From Bacillales bacterium (GTDB lineage: Bacteria; Bacillota; Bacilli; Bacillales; DASSOY01): 64,000 bases of DNA. How positions within the stretch are numbered: position 1 is the stretch's first letter; each line of letters begins with the position of its first letter. Of this stretch, positions 62,409-64,000 are shown one piece after another. The notes beneath the pieces were generated by a model. The model saw only the letters and a list, made by a program, of their open reading frames with translations. It had not been told where the DNA came from and ran no database searches. The stretch lies in NCBI GenBank assembly GCA_035700025.1, contig DASSOY010000012.1, positions 111,191-175,190 of the forward strand, in the 5' to 3' direction. A program made the position numbers and the translations under genes.

Positions 62409-63317
62409 ATGAAACGCATTTTCTTGCACGTCGGCTTTCATAAGACAGCGACCACCTTTTTGCAAAACTCGATTTATCCGAACATGACCCGTGTACGATA
62501 CGTCCCAAAAGACGACATTCGCGAAGATTTCCGGAAAGTACGCCTGAAACGATTGACCGACGACGAAATCGGTAAAATTCGCAGGCGTATTCTCAGTTAC
62601 GATGACGGCCGGCCGTTGTTGATCTCTTTCGAAGGCCTTTCGGGAAGCCCGTTCGCCCCGAAAAAAACAAAAAAGCAGCAAGCCATTCTCGAAGACTTGC
62701 GGCGGCTGTTTCCAGCAGCGGCTTACGACGTAAGCCTCATCGTCGGCATTCGCGAACAAGTCGACCTGCTCACGTCGCTCTACATTCAACACATCCACCA
62801 AGGCGGCGTTTACAGCGGACCTGAATATATCAACTATTGCGAACGGAACGGTTCGCTCAGCAACTATCAGTTTGACCGCTACTTGGACAAAGTGCGCACC
62901 GTGTTCGGCGATCAATTTTATGTAATGATTTACGAACGGTTCAAGCGGGAGTTCTCCAGCGAGCTGCAGCAATTGCTCGATTTTCTCGGAGAACCGGAAA
63001 TCCCGACCTACAAAGACGAAGCCAAATGGCGCAACAAGAGCCTCGGTGCGGCACAAGCCGCCATCGTTCGCCGCCTGAACCGCCTCGTGCGCACACCGAT
63101 TCATCCAAACGGCCCGCTGCCGGTCATCGAGGTTCCGGGGATCGGTCCGCTGCTGCCGCGACGATTGTTCCAAAATCGGCTCAGTTTCGCCTTGCACTAC
63201 AAGAAATACCGTTTCCCCGAAGACTGGCAAGCCCTGCTAAAGCAACAATACGCCGCCAGCAATCGACGCCTTCAGGACGAATACGGGATGGACCTTCCGG
63301 ACGTCTATAGCCGATAA
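62409..63317 (+). CDS. sulfotransferase-like protein
   Basis: The 302-residue protein begins with RIFLHVGFHKTATTFLQN, a P-loop-like 5'-phosphosulfate-binding motif (GxxKTATT) of sulfotransferases, and has IVGIREQVDLLTSLYIQH (the 3'-phosphate Arg/Ser region). It is probably a PAPS-dependent sulfotransferase acting on a cell-surface or small-molecule acceptor; the acceptor is unknown. It lies about 80 nt after the L,D-transpeptidase gene on the same strand. This family is unusual next to Bacillus wall genes. Confidence 0.75.
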   Translation: MKRIFLHVGFHKTATTFLQNSIYPNMTRVRYVPKDDIREDFRKVRLKRLTDDEIGKIRRRILSYDDGRPLLISFEGLSGSPFAPKKTKKQQAILEDLRRLFPAAAYDVSLIVGIREQVDLLTSLYIQHIHQGGVYSGPEYINYCERNGSLSNYQFDRYLDKVRTVFGDQFYVMIYERFKREFSSELQQLLDFLGEPEIPTYKDEAKWRNKSLGAAQAAIVRRLNRLVRTPIHPNGPLPVIEVPGIGPLLPRRLFQNRLSFALHYKKYRFPEDWQALLKQQYAASNRRLQDEYGMDLPDVYSR

Positions 63318-63325
63318 CAAAAGCA

Positions 63326-63352
63326 AGAGCCTCCCTTTTCGGTCGAGGCTCT
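63326..63352. terminator. terminator between convergent genes
   Basis: AGAGCCTC pairs with GAGGCTCT around an 11-nt loop. On the minus strand it is followed by TGCTTTTG, so it mainly serves the HPr-like gene. Confidence 0.65.
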
Positions 63353-63360
63353 CGTACGAA

Positions 63361-63603
63361 TTAAAATTCAATCATGGATAACTCTTGATCAGCCCTCTCC
63401 CCTTCAGCCACGATCGAGAACCGATCCCCCTCTTTCAACTTGAGGAAAAAAGGAACGATGCTGGACAAGTCCGCCACCGGCGTCGGAACATCCTCTTTGC
63501 ATAAAGCAATTTTCGATTCGCACCGCTTCACTTTGTCAAAGAAATTGCAAATCTTCTCCAACTTAATCGGCTCAAGATACGTAACATCCTTCGACAACCT
63601 CAT
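63361..63603 (-). CDS. HPr-like small protein lacking the phospho-histidine (80 aa)
   Basis: ATG 63603 follows GGAGAGATGAGAAA. The 80-residue protein contains no histidine. Its second half (VADLSSIVPFFLKLKEGDRF then SIVAEGERADQELSMI) matches the layout of the HPr Ser46 helix and the last strand and helix of the HPr fold. It may be a degenerate HPr-type regulator similar in concept to Crh, but the similarity is by eye only. It is a single gene with its own terminator. Confidence 0.5.
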   Translation of the reverse strand: MRLSKDVTYLEPIKLEKICNFFDKVKRCESKIALCKEDVPTPVADLSSIVPFFLKLKEGDRFSIVAEGERADQELSMIEF

Positions 63604-64000
63604 TTTCTCATCTCTCCTTTAATCTGAACTCGTTGCTTCCTCTATTCCCCGCCGAAAAACCCGCATAAACCTCTTTTTGTCCAATTCAACACTTTGTATC
63701 ATTTGTAAACCATTTGTTATAAAAAAGGAGGTTTCTGGATTGGAAAAGATAGGAATAAGCGGAGAGTATTGCGGACGATGAGGCCCGCAAGTGCGGATCT
63801 GGGAGCCACTCCTTTGCACGCCTATAGAAAAATCAATCGAAAAGAACACACCACGAGCATTATTTAAAGGTGCTGCGCTCCCGGTTGTAAATCCTTATCG
63901 GTGAGATGAAAATATATAACTGTTTAGTTATATGTTAGTTTCTCATTGGTAAGATAAAAACCTGATACCGGAGACGCATCCGTGATATGGGACGACGAGT
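63604..64000. other. window edge: no gene; possible structured RNA at 63894-63953
   Basis: No convincing ORF is present. Near the end, CTTATCGGTGAGA (63894-63906) pairs with TCTCATTGGTAAG (63941-63953) over 13 bp, including three G-U pairs in plus-strand RNA. An inner helix ATATAACT/AGTTATAT (63914-63921, 63926-63933) sits between them. This could be the leader of a gene beyond the window; I do not recognise a known riboswitch. Confidence 0.35.

Noticed and set aside
62289-63230. 313-codon minus-strand ORF opposite the sulfotransferase-like gene
   Set aside because: The plus strand carries a conserved PAPS-type motif; the antisense frame has no ribosome binding site or recognisable domain.
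63738-63781. 13-codon TTG ORF behind a perfect AAAGGAGGT site near the window edge
   Set aside because: It is too short to judge and its AT-rich upstream promoter candidate would start transcription inside the ribosome binding site.
63619-63849. 76-codon minus-strand ORF near the right edge
   Set aside because: No ribosome binding site, no recognisable pattern and an unusual composition; it looks like a random open frame.
63860-64000. Known riboswitch class at the window edge (M-box, S-box, lysine, cobalamin, c-di-GMP)
   Set aside because: None of the conserved core sequences of these classes could be found by eye; only generic hairpins are present.
1-64000. CRISPR arrays, tRNA or rRNA genes, insertion sequences, prophage
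   Set aside because: No regularly spaced repeats, tRNA-like cloverleaf with CCA-type end, rRNA segments, transposase or phage structural genes were noticed in the window.

Overview
The window looks like a chromosomal segment of a Gram-positive, endospore-forming Bacillaceae with roughly balanced GC. Most genes have strong AGGAGG-type ribosome binding sites, several use TTG or GTG starts, and sigma-A style promoters and intrinsic terminators are easy to see. Typical Bacillus-lineage genes include a YjcZ-type sporulation peptide, an IDEAL-domain protein, bacilliredoxin, a CvfC/YpgR protein, cshA, the SNF2/SWIM pair, Dat, a YolD/Y-family polymerase pair and a symporter small accessory protein. 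No rRNA, tRNA, CRISPR array, insertion sequence or prophage was seen. The segment reads as mostly housekeeping and catabolic backbone.

Layout from left to right. 1-13 kb: a truncated acyl-CoA dehydrogenase, trhO, a NUDIX hydrolase with a diverged EPSP synthase (aroA), a giant GNAT-fusion protein, ilvD, bacilliredoxin/CvfC/GNAT genes and a secreted NlpC/P60 endopeptidase. 13-22 kb: two small proteins, the RNA helicase cshA, an HpaB-type monooxygenase, and an MFS transporter-SNF2 helicase-SWIM operon. 22-30.5 kb: cyclophilin, an M20 peptidase, the glycogen genes glgB-C-D-A, and a GH15 glucoamylase-like gene just upstream of them. 30.7-42 kb: one long catabolic operon (aldehyde dehydrogenase, D-2-hydroxyacid dehydrogenase, YtcJ-type amidohydrolase, omega-aminotransferase, CoA-transferase A/B, acyl-CoA dehydrogenase, thiolase, GntR/FCD regulator, second aminotransferase). 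Its single promoter carries a FadR/LldR-like palindrome and a perfect CcpA cre site. 42-45 kb: an acyl-CoA synthetase and an unusual ureohydrolase. 45-53.5 kb: small membrane proteins with a SufR-like regulator, a proline symporter with its small accessory peptide behind a possible sigma-B promoter, a YkvI transporter, uppP, kynU-kynB, a 58 percent glutamine protein and a YitT protein. 53.5-64 kb: a DmpA-type peptidase with Dat, two SDRs, a palindromic intergenic repeat, SGNH lipase/GrpB/YneQ-like genes, a GC-rich YolD/Y-polymerase SOS operon, an SH3b-L,D-transpeptidase, a sulfotransferase-like protein and an HPr-like protein without histidine.

The most interesting points are these. (1) A promoter, a 24-codon leader ORF and a strong intrinsic terminator sit in front of the giant GNAT-fusion gene, and their complementary segments suggest ribosome-controlled attenuation. 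(2) The ten-gene catabolic operon has readable dual control but an unknown substrate. (3) A ureohydrolase has a metal-site Asp replaced by Cys. (4) The glycogen operon has no glgP beside it, with a glucoamylase-like enzyme upstream. All functions are inferred from reading the sequence. No database search was run.
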